Source: Oidiodendron maius Zn
Lineage: Eukaryota; Ascomycota; Leotiomycetes; Myxotrichaceae
Assembly (NCBI GenBank): GCA_000827325.1
Contig: KN832877.1
Location: forward strand, 434,001-498,000
Direction of reading: 5' to 3'
Length of the DNA stretch: 64,000 nt
The position numbers were made by a program, and so were the translations under genes. The number at the start of each line of letters is the position of its first letter. The stretch's first letter is position 1. The notes below the pieces were generated by a model. That model was not told the DNA's origin. It saw nothing but the letters and a program-made list of their open reading frames with translations, and made no database searches. Below are positions 49,053 to 61,365 of the stretch, piece after piece.

Positions 49053-49949
49053 ACTTATTGGAGGCTAAGGGGCTTACTTTTGAAGGCATGGGCATTCCAG
49101 TCTTGCATTTTTGTGTTACCACATCAACTATCAGGGGCCGTTGTCACAGCATGATAAGTCAAAATGCCACGGCATGACAAGGGGGAAAGGTTTCCGGTCT
49201 GGGCAGTCTAACATTATAAACTGGTATTGAAATGCCTTGCCGACGAAGTAAGGGACATATTCTCATTTCTTCTGAGAGATAGGCCGAGGAGCTTCTATCA
49301 GACCTTGCATCCTTAATCAGCACAATTAAAACAGATATGGCATGATATCACAATCCTCATTGAGGTCAAAAGCTTCAAACTTCCCCAGCAGCCATCCTCC
49401 CGTTTTGATTTTCCTTCCCTATGCGATGCCTTAGTTCTACAGGGGCTGCTTTACATCCCCAGCATCCAAGGTCGTTGCTCTTACTGAGATAAAAGCCGGT
49501 GGGTAGCGAGACCTGATGTTTTGGTACCACAGGCCCTCGGGAAGGGATTGAGGAATTGGAGCCAATGATCACCGTCGCTTGATCTTCTCTCCCTCGCATA
49601 GCCCTCCGTTCTGGAGGGAAGGGACATTCCGTGGCGCAACCGTTCTTGGGAGAAAGATTTCTTTCTGGCCATAACAGATACTGCTGACGTTACTGTCAGA
49701 GGTTTGGTGGAAGAGTGAAACTTACAATGTACGAAATGGCTATCGTCAGATGATTCAAATGGGCCGTCTCTAACAAATTCTATGATATAATGCCAAGGGA
49801 AAATCATGCTTGATCCTGAGGCAGTTTGAATTTATAATGGCGCATGCAACCTTATCAGCTCAGGAGCGTCTTTACACCCTAAAGATTTGGCTGAAGATCA
49901 ACTAATGATATGTACTCAATGGATCACTGGATTCAGTTTTAAACGAAAG
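49053..49949. other. Gene-poor spacer between the MITE and the AAA+ relic
   Basis: About 900 bp. Two overlapping minus-strand frames occur at 49375-49807; both share MARKKSFSQERLRHG-like residues at different points, but neither resembles a known family. I treat the region as non-coding or as old gene debris. Confidence 0.4.
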
Positions 49950-50701
49950 ACATGGTCGCAGTGTCCGCTGTTAGAGACATTGCATAGAATGAGGAGGCCT
50001 TTCAAAAGGTGGTTATTGATGAGCGACGCCGACGACTAATCTACATACTCGTCAGAGCGCGCCGCCAAGATAAATCTACTTTTGACGTGATATTAGATAC
50101 CACTCGGCGATGGGGTTGCGTTCTCCTAATGGATGAAGCAGATGCATTCTTGGCCGTACGAGGTTCTGACCTACAACGTACTGCACTTGTCAGTATCTTT
50201 CTTCGTCGGTTGGAGTCAGTATATCATTCCTCCTCAACCAACCATCACTCATGTAGTTTGCACAGGTACTTTCGAGGTGTCCTCATCTTAATCACGAACC
50301 ATCCCCTGGAGATAGACCTGCGTTTCAAGGTATACCGCCCCTACCTATAAATGTTTACTTCTGACACTATATTAGGTCGCATGCACTTCAAACTCAACTA
50401 CAAAGACCTTGATAAAGAATATCGAGGAGCCGTATAGAAGAATTTCATAGAGAACGTTCAGCAAAAGAGAAGTCCACTATAGGCTGGTATGATATTGCTA
50501 AGCTTGCCAAGAGAGCCGTGAATGGTCCCCAAGTAAGATACACGATTATCCCTATCTGAGCAACAACTATAATCTACTCTTACTGAGTATTAAAATTAGA
50601 TTAAAAACGCAGTATCTTGTGAAGTATCTCTACCCCGCGAAGAGAACAGCCCTGTCACGTTAGAACATGTCGAGAGTGTATTGGAAATAGTACCGGAGTA
50701 G
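49950..50701 (+). pseudogene. Broken AAA+ ATPase gene lacking its Walker A region
   Basis: Recognisable pieces run in the order of a fungal AAA+ ATPase of the large P-loop family. About 49960-50090 reads VRDIA-stop-NEEAFQKVVIDERRRRLIYILVRARRQDKSTFDVI, with TAG where Trp is expected. It then jumps straight to LDTTRRWGCVLLMDEADAFLAVRG (Walker B LLMDEAD), so the P-loop segment, normally more than 100 residues, is missing. LQRTALVSIFLRRLE, VLILITNHPLEIDLRFK, then past an intron-like break GRMHFKLNYKDLDKEYRGAV, and AKRAVNGPQ plus, after a second intron-like stretch, IKNAVSCEVSLPREE...TLEHVESVLEIVPE to the stop at 50699-50701. Several in-frame stops break it. It cannot bind ATP as it stands. It sits beside the MITE in the only gene-poor part of this end of the window. 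Confidence 0.8.
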
Positions 50702-51239
50702 TAACCAATTTGAGTACCATAATGGCTCATGCAAAGGATTTTGACAGTTACTCAACCGTTTCAGCATGGAAACTATCGATGGTGGTCTCATATATCTGTG
50801 CCACACCAGGGATCATAATAGGTGGAATGATATTTGCGAGAAATAATTTTATTATATTCCATAGCGCTATATTCGTAACGGAAACGCCCCAGTTTACGTC
50901 ACATACAGGTGCTGTGAAATTTTTATGCTAATTCCGATTCCTCTCATCTAGATATTTTTTCGTAGTAAAACGCAGGGTTCAGCGATAAGTGTTGTTGAAA
51001 GACAATGGCTCTAACCCAGTTTCAAGCACCCACGCCCGGAATATGGGTTATAAAAATGCCGATGCCTATTCTCACCCACTCACAAGCACAAGCCATCCTT
51101 ACAGAGGGATGGCGCGTCGCTATGCTTCAAAACAGCGCAAGGTGAAGTTTCTGAAAGGCTCTCTGAGTTATAATCATATCATAAATAAGCCATGTCACCA
51201 TTTCGTGGAGACAGAGTAAAGCATGGTCATATCAAGCTC
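50702..51239. other. Spacer between the AAA+ relic and PAT1 3' end
   Basis: Contains two small plus-strand frames I cannot assign: 50710-50931 (MSTIMAHAKDF...) and 51005-51145 (MALTQFQAPTPGIWV..., 46 codons). Both could be debris or chance. The last part is the PAT1 3' untranslated region. Confidence 0.4.
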
Positions 51240-53805
51240 TCAGACGAGTAAGTCAACATCCAATCCAATGGAACGCATGAAGAGGTTAACGTTTCCAAGC
51301 CGCTGACTAGACATATCAAGAGGAAGAGTTTTCGCAAGAGCTACGGTCTCCATGACGCGATCTTTGACCGCCACAACGAGTCTTTGCTGCTGTTCAGGGC
51401 TTGCACCAATACCAATTGCGGCAAGGAACTGCCAGACGTAGACATCTTCACCAGTGTTGACCGTGCCAGGAAATATGGTAGGAAGAGTTGGCTCAAGGCC
51501 ATCGAAGAATTTATTGTACACGGAGACCCTATAATGATTAGCACATTTCGTCTATTCCTGCGAGAACACTTACCATTGCTCCCACTCGGTCTCCTTGGCA
51601 CTTCCGGCCTGCTTGATAAGCTCAGCCCGGCTGAGAATCATGGTTAGCATACTAACACCAACCCTGGTTCGGGCAATAACATCGATGTTGATATTAAGAA
51701 TGAGGCCTAGAACACCAGTGACGATATCTAAGTCAGCCTCGCTGAGGTAGGCAAAGAGACTTGGCATCACGGCAAGCGAAAATAGCTCTACGTTCTCCCG
51801 AATTCCAGCTGTCAAAAGGGTTTCGCCAGAAAGAAGCTGTGCATTACGCACAACATCAAGCTGGTCAAGGTGGACGATAATCATAGTCAGAATTGTGGTT
51901 CGTTGCTCGTGGGTAATGTGACGGAACACACGAGCAATCGCTTTCTTGCCCTTGTTGAAGGAGAGGAAAGCAATGAACGGGTGCACAGCGGTGGCGCCGA
52001 TGGGTTCATGGACCTTAAGTTGACGCCAGAGCTTCTGGTTAAGCTTTTGTGCTTTTTCTCGCCAATCCATATGTCGTCCTACAAGCTCCGGATCAACATC
52101 ATCATGTAATGGTGGTGGAAGTTGACGATCATGGTCTTCCATCTCCATCAGAGTGTTGTATACGCTCTCGATATCTGCGAGTACAGTCTTCCTGTCGCCA
52201 CCGCTAACGCCGGCTTGGTGAGCTCTTCGGTCGCGAGTAGCACTGCTAGGTTGCTGCACGTCAGTTCCGCTATCACGCTTTATATTGAGCAATGGCTTTG
52301 GAGTCTTGGCGTTGCTGAAGGAGATCTTGCCCAAACTGCCCTCAATAACTAGCTGCTTGTTCTTTGGCTTGTTTTTAGCTGCTTCAACAGCACGCTGGAC
52401 CTGCTGCTCCATACGCTGCATATGATTATCGCCTCCGCGAGCCTGTCTCCGCATGCCATGGCGACCGCCAGTCTGGAACAAGTAAGTCTGCGCAAAGTTA
52501 CTCAAGGGTTGGCCTGGATGCTGACGAGGACCTCCGCGAATCTGGTTATGAACCTGATAATAGAAGTCTTCAGACAGAGCCGAGTCAGTTCCATGCTCAT
52601 TAGGGTTCCCAGTGGCGGTAACAAGTTGTTGTAACTGGATGCGAGTGATAAAGTTCTTATCTTGGGGCGTCATAAGGCCATTATCCTTTGATAGCAAGAA
52701 TATCTTGTGATTTCGCTTGGCACGTTTTGCATCTTCCAAGAGGAAGGCAGCTCTCTCTTCTTCGGAAAGATTGGCAAGCTGCTGTGGGTGAGTGATAATA
52801 TGTCGAGATCCAGAAGGGCGCGACTGGTGGCCATGCAGAGCCGGAGCAGGTCTTTGTTGATCAGCCGAAACGCGGTTGGGATTCTGCAAGATTTGGGTAG
52901 GATGCGGTAGAGTAGGTGGCGGCATGGGCTGGCTGGGCATATGCTGTGATCGCTGCAAGATTTGCACGGGTTGGCCTGGTGGTCCTGAATAAGCAGGCTG
53001 GACATCTTCTCTCTGCGGTTCAGTTATTTGCCCGGGATGCTGTTGTGAGGTTCGGGGATAGCTCGGCTGATACTGCTGAGGAGGCGGCTGAGCATATTGT
53101 TGTTGTGGCGGGCCAGAATATTGCTGGTGAGGTGGGGGGGCAACTTGCGGCTGCGCCTGAGCTGGTTTCTTAGCCTGGGCTCGCATGGCGGCCTCAACCT
53201 CCTCCAAGCTCATCATCTTTCGGCTACTAGCCTGCGTAGCAGGTGCAGCAGGCTTTTCCGCGGCTGGAGCAGACCGTTTTGGAGCAACACCCCATAAGGT
53301 AGGGTCAACCTGCATGTCCGGGATAGTCTGTGGTTCTTTGTATTTCTCATAGCCAGTTCTTGCAGGCTTTGGCGCAGGCTGTGAATATGCAGTCATAGTC
53401 GGAGGAGCCCTGGGGATGGGCTGCTGGCGAGAAAAGCGCATTTGTTCTTCGTTGATGGCATCAGAGACTTTGGCCGTCTGGCCAAAGAAGTCAAAGTCCT
53501 TGCCTACAGGCTTGTTGCTCACAGCACCAGATTCACCAACTCCGAAGGTATCCTCGTTGAAGACATCGTCCGTCTCATCCAGCTGGTCGCCTAGACCGTC
53601 ATAGGTATCCTCGAAATCGAGGCTAGAGGCATCAAATTAGTCTAAGCAGAAGTTGGAACACAGTCTGGACTCACGCGTCATCCTCATCTTCATCTCCAGG
53701 TCGGGAGAGGCCAGCAAAAGGGTCCGCAGCTTGCGAGAACCCAGGAGCCGAGGGGTTGTGGCCGTGATCCCGGGCCAGCGTCGTGTCAAAGCTGAAGAAC
53801 GACAT
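51240..53805 (-). CDS. PAT1: mRNA decapping activator Pat1
   Basis: Binds the Lsm1-7 ring and Dhh1 to promote decapping and P-body formation. Exons (minus strand) 53805-53675, 53622-51574 and 51528-51240 give 822 aa. MSFFSFDTTLARDHG is the start; the acidic LDFEDTYDGLGDQLDETDDVFNEDTFGVG and KDFDFFGQTAKVSDAINEEQ match the conserved N-terminal Dhh1-binding area (about 45-95). A long Pro/Gln-rich, unstructured stretch follows (about 120-290). MTPQDKNFITRIQLQQLVTA and the FYYQVHNQIRGG...NFAQTYLFQTG region are the Pat1 core; LGKISFSNAKTPKPLLNIKR follows. The helical C-terminal domain runs from about 510 to the end (KGKKAIARVFRHI, ...GLDVDLLV). The last intron splits a Trp codon. Upstream in genome order lies the AAA+ relic, which converges with it. 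Confidence 0.93.
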
Positions 53806-54460
53806 GGCGGGCGACGCTTTGTTGGTGGAATCAGCGTTCAGGTGAAGACCAACGGCATGAGGAGTAGGGAGGGATGGGATGAGATGGGAGCTGCTGGCCA
53901 AGTAGTGGAACAGTAGTGACGGTGGTTGCGGGTTTGACGTTCAATTAGAAATTGAGCTTTGGCGACAGGGCTCAACGGGTTGTTGAAAACGCCCGTAGTA
54001 GAAAGCTTCCTGTAAGAGGTAGTAGCGGTGGTAAAGTTAGTGTGCGTAGTGTAGATTGCGGCTCTCGCTCTCGCCTTCGTACAGTAGTAGCAAGTAAAAT
54101 TAGTGGCGGATTATGAGGCCTGATAACATTTCCTCTTTCGGGTTAGGGCACGAATTAATATATCCATCAGCCTCGTACTCCCGATTACGCGTGGTTTCTC
54201 CTTTCGACGATTCTGAACTTTCCCACTTCCCACTTGGCCCTCCTCCGTTTCCTTGCATCTCCTTCTACATTGCCCTCTTTTCCTCCTCTTCTTCCCGCCT
54301 TCCTCTTTTCCTTCTCACCTATCCAGACACGCCGCATGCTTATATCAGTGGTTTAGAGCTTGTTGGCTGTGCCGCCTTCCTCCACCTGATAGCTGGCCCT
54401 TCCGGATACATGGGTAGACCCTCAAGAGATATACCTTCGCGACCAATTGAATTGCCCAGA
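53806..54460. promoter_or_regulatory. Divergent promoter PAT1 / GT15 mannosyltransferase
   Basis: 655 bp between start codons. CT-rich at about 54190-54320, just upstream of the mannosyltransferase. No other feature seen. Confidence 0.55.
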
Positions 54461-55845
54461 ATGGCGAACGGCACCGTTCGATACATGAGATATCTTCTCT
54501 TTGCATTCTTCGTATGTCTACGCACCGCCGCTTGTCAAAGGTGAACTGAAATTTACTGATATGTGTAGGGTCTCGTCGTGATTTATTTCATCTCTTCCTC
54601 CCCAACTCCACGACTAGAAAACCTGAATAACCTTACCAAGGGTGTCGGCCTTCCCAATGCTGGGAAGCAGCATTCAGATGACAGTGACAAGAAGGTCGGC
54701 GAGACAAAGGTCCCGGTAGACACGACCTCTAATACTCCAGCTGGCCTCCCGCCCGCCACAGCAGGTGGCCCAAGGATGAATGCTACCTTCGTTACGCTGG
54801 CACGGAACTCGGATCTGTGGGACATTGCCCGATCCATTCGCCAGGTCGAGGATCGATTCAATAAGAAATATCACTACGACTGGGTTTTTCTGAATGATAA
54901 GCCCTTCGATGAAGATTTCAAGCGAGTTACGACGTCCCTCGTATCCGGCACAACCCATTATGACCAAATCCCTGTTGAGCATTGGTCATTCCCCGACCAT
55001 ATTGACCAAGACAAGGCGCGTAAGGTTCGTGAAGATATGGCAGAGAAAAAGATAATATACGGAGATTCGATTAGCTATCGTCACATGTGTCGATTCGAAT
55101 CTGGATTCTTCTTCCGACAGAAGCCAATGCTAAACTACGAATGGTACTGGCGAGTTGAGCCCAGCATCGAACTGTTCTGCGACATTGATTATGATCCTTT
55201 CAAGCTCATGGCCGACAACAACAAAAAGTATAGTTTTGTCTTGAGTCTATACGAGTACCTGGAGACGATCCCTACCCTGTGGGACTCCACAAAGAAGTTC
55301 ATGAAAGCTCATCCTGAGCACATTGCCGAGGGTAACTCGATGGGGTTTTTGAGTGACGATGGAGGAGACACCTACAATAACTGCCACTTCGTAGGTCTTC
55401 ATGTCAATGCTGTATAGAGTAGTACTGACCTGGTCGAATAGTGGTCCAATTTTGAAATTGGCAACCTGAACTGGCTTCGATCCAAGGCGTACATGGACTA
55501 CTTCGAATCGCTCGACCAAGATGGTGGATTCTTTTATGAACGTTGGGGAGATGCGCCAGTCCATTCCATTGCGGCTAGCCTCCTTCTCAAGAAGGAAGAA
55601 ATCCACTTCTTCGATGATATCGCCTACTACCATATTCCCTTCACACACTGCCCGACCAGTGAGAAGACAAGGCTCGAGAACAAGTGCCATTGCAATCCCA
55701 AGGATAACTTTGACTGGAAGTCATATTCCTGTAAGAATATGAGATAACTTCTCAAGTAAATCGCTGCTAACGATCGATAGGCACTTCTCGTTACTTCGAT
55801 ATCAATAGCATGACAAAGCCAGCAGGATGGGAAAGTCAGAATTAA
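54461..55845 (+). CDS. Alpha-1,2-mannosyltransferase, GT15 (Kre2/Mnt1/Ktr family)
   Basis: Golgi type II membrane enzyme that adds alpha-1,2-mannose to O- and N-glycans with GDP-mannose. Exons 54461-54511, 54569-55390, 55442-55730 and 55781-55845 give 408 aa. The short cytosolic [11 protein letters not shown] is followed by an anchor [16 protein letters not shown] (joined over intron 1) and a stem to about residue 85. The catalytic domain begins [28 protein letters not shown]. Typical GT15 parts: [48 protein letters not shown] (metal/nucleotide site), GNLNWLRS and [18 protein letters not shown]. It ends [21 protein letters not shown]. The family member cannot be fixed by eye, though length and ending suit Kre2/Mnt1-type genes. 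Confidence 0.93.
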
Positions 55846-56207
55846 TAAAACTATGACTAAAGCATTTACGTGAGGGAGGGGGGGGGGGGGCTATATTTTA
55901 GGAACGAAAGGGCTGCTATATTTCACGGGCATAGTTAGGGGGCGTTGGGTGACAAGGTCAACACTGGTCATATCTTTGACCAGGGGGTATGTAAAATAGA
56001 GGTCAGCCATAGCGCACTCCAATGTTGCTATGCACAAAATATCCATTCGTCACCAGTGATTATCTTGGTATTTCATATTGAATGTTCTGTAATTGATATG
56101 CTATGGTATAGCTATTGACACATAAGATGTAGTTGAACATCTCCACCTATACAAGCCTTAACGCCAATATTTGAAGCTATGAATCTAACTGCGTGAAGCA
56201 GTATTCT
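55846..56207. other. Convergent intergenic region with a 13-G run
   Basis: 362 bp between converging genes. A run of 13 G lies at 55878-55890, 30 bp past the mannosyltransferase stop. Nothing else seen. Confidence 0.65.
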
Positions 56208-56912
56208 CTAAGCAGTAGCAGCTTTCTTGGGTCGTTTTGTGCCATATTTCGATCGACTGGTCGCTCTATTTCCTACGCCACCCTGAATAAATCTGCGTTA
56301 GCCATGCCTTCTCACTTAGAGCCAGCCCTCTTTATGAGTCGCACACGCCGCTCTTTACCAATTCAAAGAGAAATCTTGCACTTACCAAATCAAGGGCCCC
56401 TCTCACCAAATGATATCTCACACCAGGACAATCCTGACTCCTTCCTCCTCTGACAAGGACCACACTATGCTGCTGCACATTATGTCCCTCTCCGGAAATA
56501 TACGCGGTGATGACTCTCCCTGTTGACAATCTCACCCTCGCAGTCTTCCGCTCTGCTGAATTGGGCTTCTTGGGCTTCGTGATCCCGACTTTCAGACATA
56601 CCCCTTTGAGTTCCGGCGCCATAACGTCTCGGAGCGCAGGACTGATGGGCTTCCGCGCACGCTGCTCAGATCGGCATCCCTGCATAGTACGTTAGAGTAT
56701 GTTCCCAGCTGACGGAGACAAGCAGATTACTCCAAGGGGAAGCATACCTTTCGGACTTGGTTCAGAGTTGTGGATGGCGTTGGCGTGGACGAAAACTGGC
56801 GCCCCAATTGAAGTGCCGGTGCCGAAGCCTTGCTTGCGATACGGAAGGGCATCCCGACAGAAGGCATGAGGAATCTCCGCAGCATTGGCGCTGTCATTGT
56901 TGTGCCCGCCAT
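56208..56912 (-). CDS. Mitochondrial small-subunit ribosomal protein uS12m
   Basis: Decoding-site protein of the mitochondrial ribosome. Exons (minus strand) 56912-56748, 56679-56386 and 56282-56208 give 177 aa. The first exon ([17 protein letters not shown]...[17 protein letters not shown]) is a typical presequence with a cleavage-like RQFSS. The mature part shows the S12 signature: [29 protein letters not shown], where KPNSAxRK is the decoding loop, then [35 protein letters not shown], the second conserved loop (each shown in part). The final exon gives the short basic tail [24 protein letters not shown]. Splice sites are standard. It is divergent from the beta-galactosidase gene by 920 bp. 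Confidence 0.94.
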
Positions 56913-57832
56913 GCTTGATATTAAGGTTGACTACTAAAAGTTGTTCTGGCTGGGATTTCGGCAGAGTTGCAAGTCACGTGGCTGTAGCTACGAACTCCCG
57001 TCCCGTCCAGGTCCCGTCAACAGGGGGTTCCGTCTCTGCTGGACATCAATTTAAGATCTGACTGCCAGTTTCGTGTTTCGACATCTTTTTCAGCCTCATG
57101 CTGTTCTGCGAGATTAAGTGCTACACGTCTAATTATGATTGCCTTCGATCCTTCGGGTTCTCGAAGTCGAGACTCAAATGTTCCCATGCTGCGCCGTACG
57201 ATTCTAAACCAGGAAATAGATTGCCTTGGTTTTACCCCATTTTTGTCTGCGTCTTGCACTTTCCTTCTCTTCCGCTGTCTTGCTTTCCACAGCGTATGAG
57301 CTCATGCTATGTAATTCGGCCCATTTTTCTTCTCTGCAGATGTTTGTTTTCCGTCCATCAAGCCTGAAAAGGGAGAATATTGCGCGGGCCCAGCCCAAGA
57401 CCAGGTCCTGCCATTTTTAATTAGCATGCGGTTAATCAATGGAGGGATAATTGTGCCACCGCTGGGATCTGCCGATTCGCGCGCAAATACCGTGGGCAGG
57501 TTCCCCTCGATTAATTATGGGATCATGCATGTAGCTAAGGTTTGGCTAACTGTAAGCATCATCTTAACAACACCAACATTATACCGAAGGAAAAGCTCCG
57601 ATGAGCTTTCATCGCGTACCCCGCTTCACACCCTTGGCACTTTCTATTGCTCGGCATCTTTACTGTTGGTATTTGTGATAATAGTTTGTCCGGCCGAGTA
57701 AAAATGTGCAATAATTTCTTTGTAGTATTTGTTATTGGTAAGTTTAAGCTGTTACGCTACTTATAGTATAAATTCAGACCCTCTCCCCAATGACCTTAGA
57801 ATCAGGGTTGCTAGTGCTGTAAATTTTTCGAA
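56913..57832. promoter_or_regulatory. Divergent region uS12m / beta-galactosidase
   Basis: 920 bp with only chance frames. Must hold both promoters. No clear TATA box or carbon-repression cluster could be assigned by eye. Confidence 0.5.
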
Positions 57833-60800
57833 ATGAAGCTCCTACGTGCCTTAACGATTGCTGCATTTGCAGCTCAAGCTGTTGCTCTAGCAATTGGCGG
57901 ACAGAGGATTACCGTCGAAAGGGATTCCGACGGGCTTCAAGATATTGTTCGTATTAACTCTTCATCAAACATCATATGGGCCGATCCTTGTTGTTGAATC
58001 TAGGAGATAGAATTCTGTACATAAGATTTACTGACTATCCTCGCTCAATTAGGTCACGTATGATGAACATTCTTTAATGGTTTATGGTGAACGCATCTTC
58101 GTGTTCAGCGGCGAGTTTCATCCATACCGATTGCCCGTACCTGATTTGTGGCTTGATGTCTTTCAGAAAATCAAGTCCCTGGGATTCAATGCCGTGTCTT
58201 TCTACGTCCATTGGGCACTCTTAGAGGGAGAGCCAGGGACTTATCTTGCAAACGGCGTGTTTGCTTTTGAGCCCTTCTTCGAGGCTGCTCAGAAAGCTGG
58301 CATCTTTCTAATTGCTCGTCCCGGCCCATATATCAATGCGGAGTCAAGTGGTGGCGGATTTCCGGGTTGGCTGCAAAGGATTAGAGGGCAACTTCGTTCT
58401 CGAGCACCGGATTATTTGGCTGCCACTGATAACTATGTGGCGAACATCGGTGCAACGATTGCGAAAGCACAGATTACAAATGGAGGTCCTGTCATTCTAG
58501 TTCAGCCCGAAAATGAATACTCGGGAGGTAATGGGCATGTTACGGGAGGTTATCCTGACCCAGTTTACTTTGCCTATGTCAAGAAGCAATTGAGAGATGC
58601 GGGAATTGTGGTACCACTGATTAGCAATGATGCTTGTAAGTGCACCTAACCATATCATAAGCCTGGCTAATATCATCCAGTTCCACAAGGAATATTCGCT
58701 CCTGGATATGTTGTTGACGGGACTACGGAGGGAGATGTCGATATATACGGGCATGACTCTTATCCCCTTGGCTTTGATTGCGCACATCCTTACGCCTGGC
58801 CTGCTGGATCCATTCCAACAAACTTTCATACTCTGCACGAAGAGCAGAGTCCGTCGACATTTTATTCCATCGATGAATTCCAAGGTGGATCTTTCGATCC
58901 TTGGGGCGGACTGGTTGGTCTTCTCACCTAATATCTCCGTAGCTACCTTAAAAGTTGACTATAGTTAGGGCTTCGACCAATGCTCTATCCTTCTAAACAT
59001 GGAGTTCGAGCGTGTATTCTATAAGAACAACTTCGCGTCAGGTGTGGAATTGCTGAATATATACATGATATGTATGGTAGCATCTAAGGCAATATTTATA
59101 TGGACTTGACTGATAAATCTGAACAGACGGAGGGACGAACTGGGGCAACCTAGGTCATGCTGGTAAGCATTGCCAAAAACCACGCATCGACGTATAAGTT
59201 AACATGTATAGGTGGCTACACTTCATACGATTACGGATCCGCAATTACCGAGAATCGCGAAATTATTCGTGAGAAGTATAGCGAGTTGAAGCTTGAAGCA
59301 AATTTCCTCAAAGTTAGGTAGGGTTCCTTCTAAAGCTCTCTAGCTGGCTGTTACAGTACAAGGGAGAATATCGGTTAATATTGAATAGTCCAGCGTATCT
59401 GACGGCATCTGTTGGCACTGCGTCCACTTCCACTTATGCTGATTCCGCCGAAATCTTTATCACTCCTCTCTTTGGCAATGGATCAGCCACAAACTTCTAC
59501 GTTGCTAGACACTCAGATTTCCAACAGACAGAATCGGTGTCCTACACTCTAAACCTCGCAACAAGCCAAGGAGCTTATGGCATCCCACAATTAGGTGGAA
59601 GCCTAACCCTTAGTGGCAGAGATTCGAAATGGCACGTAACTGATTACGATCTCGGTGGTACCACTCTCCTATACTCAACAGCGGAGATATTTACGTGGAA
59701 GAAATTTGAGAGGAACACAGTCTTAGTGGTCTATGGTGGGCCAGACGAACAACACGAATTGGCAGTTGTTGGATCGAGCCCGGCACAAGTAATTGAAGGA
59801 AGCGGCGTTACTACCAAGAGTACTGGCAAGGCGACCATTATTAACTGGCAAACTTCTCCCACGCGCCGCGTTGTCAAGATTGGCGACCTATTGGTCTATG
59901 TTCTTGACCGAAATACAGCTTATAACTACTGGGTCCCCGATTTTGTGCGGGCCGACCACTGGGGTGCTTATACTTCGAGCGTTAAAAATACCCAATCCGT
60001 GATTGTTCAAGCAGGATACCTTGTGCGATCGGTCTCCATCGAGGGTCAATCATTGAACATCGTGGGTGATCTCAATGCAACAGTACCGTTTAATGTTCTC
60101 GGGGCGCCTGCAGGCGTAAGAACCTTGCTCTTCAACGGCCGGAACGTTAATTTCAAAACCAATCCCGTTACTGGGGAATGGTCATCCACTCTTAACTATA
60201 ATTCTCCTAAATTGAACTTGCCCGACTTATCATCACTGTCTTGGAAATACGTGGATAATCTGCCAGAAATTCAATCCACATACGACGATTCTGCATGGAC
60301 CGCAGCTGACCACACCACATCTAACAACACAGTATTTTCTTTACTGACCCCAACATCACTCTTTGGCTCTGATTATGGGTACAATGGGGGTGTTTTAATT
60401 TTCCGAGGTTGGTTTACAGCCCAAGGAGGCGAATCAAGCCTCTTCCTCACCACTCAAGGAGGATCGGCATTTGGTTCCAGTGTATTCTTGAATTCCACAT
60501 ACATTGGTTCATGGCCTGGAATTGATGCTTCATCGGCCAATAATTCTACGTACACTCTTCCCAACTTGGTTGCTGGCAAATCCTATGTGTTCACCATCAT
60601 TGTGGACAATAATGGCCTGGACGAGAATTGGGTGTTGGGAACTGATGAAATGAAGGACCCGCGAGGTATCCTCAACTACGAGCTCAGCGGTAGAAGCAAG
60701 TCCGACATCACTTGGAAGCTAACTGGGAACCTTGGCGGAGAATCGTACGTCGATAAGGTCCGTGGTCCACTGAATGAGGGTGGTCTGTATGCGGAGCGTC

Positions 60801-61302
60801 AAGGCTTCACGCAACCAAACCCGCCGAATCAGAAGTGGGCTTCTGGAAATCCAGAAACTGGCATTACTGGAGCCGGTATTGCATTCTATCAAGCTAGCTT
60901 CAACTTGAATCTTCCGAAAGGTTATGACATCCCGTTGACGTTCAACTTTGGAAATACCACAATCAATGGGGCTGTGGCAGATTATCGAGCCCAACTATGG
61001 GTGAATGGGTATCAGTTCGGGAAGTATACTAATAATATTGGGCCACAATCTTCATACCCCGTTCCGCAAGGTATGTAATGCACTCTTACGGGTTAGAAAT
61101 ATATATCAAATCTGACTACTGAAAAGGCATCTTGAATTACTATGGCGAGAACTGGGTTGCTGTTGAGCTCTGGGCGCAGCAGGCCGACGGTGCACATCTG
61201 ACAGACTTCACCCTGGAGGCGAGCACACCCGTATTAACTGCCATGGAGGCTCCAGAATTAGCTCCCGCGCCAAGTTATAGCAAGAGACCAGGAGCCTATT
61301 AA
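57833..61302 (+). CDS. Secreted beta-galactosidase, GH35 (LacA-like)
   Basis: Hydrolyses terminal beta-galactosides in plant polysaccharides and lactose outside the cell. Exons 57833-57946, 58053-58635, 58681-58913, 58969-59071, 59127-59162, 59212-59317, 59389-61070 and 61127-61302 give 1010 aa, the usual LacA length. [20 protein letters not shown] is the signal peptide. The TIM barrel starts [35 protein letters not shown] carries the acid/base E193, and [17 protein letters not shown] the nucleophile E298. [20 protein letters not shown] and [14 protein letters not shown] are further family blocks. Beta-sandwich domains fill the rest, ending [20 protein letters not shown]. Exon 5 is only 36 nt. 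Several N-glycosylation sites are visible. Paralogues are common in Aspergillus, so I give no letter. It converges with SHE9 (63 bp apart). Confidence 0.94.
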
Positions 61303-61365
61303 AGATAGGCTAAAAATGTCGGTATAATATTTTTTCTATATATCTACAGGCAATTATACAATCCA

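Noticed and set aside
49375-49807. Two overlapping minus-strand frames between the MITE and the AAA+ relic
   Set aside because: Neither matches a family I know and neither has clear splice partners; kept only as a note in the spacer entry.
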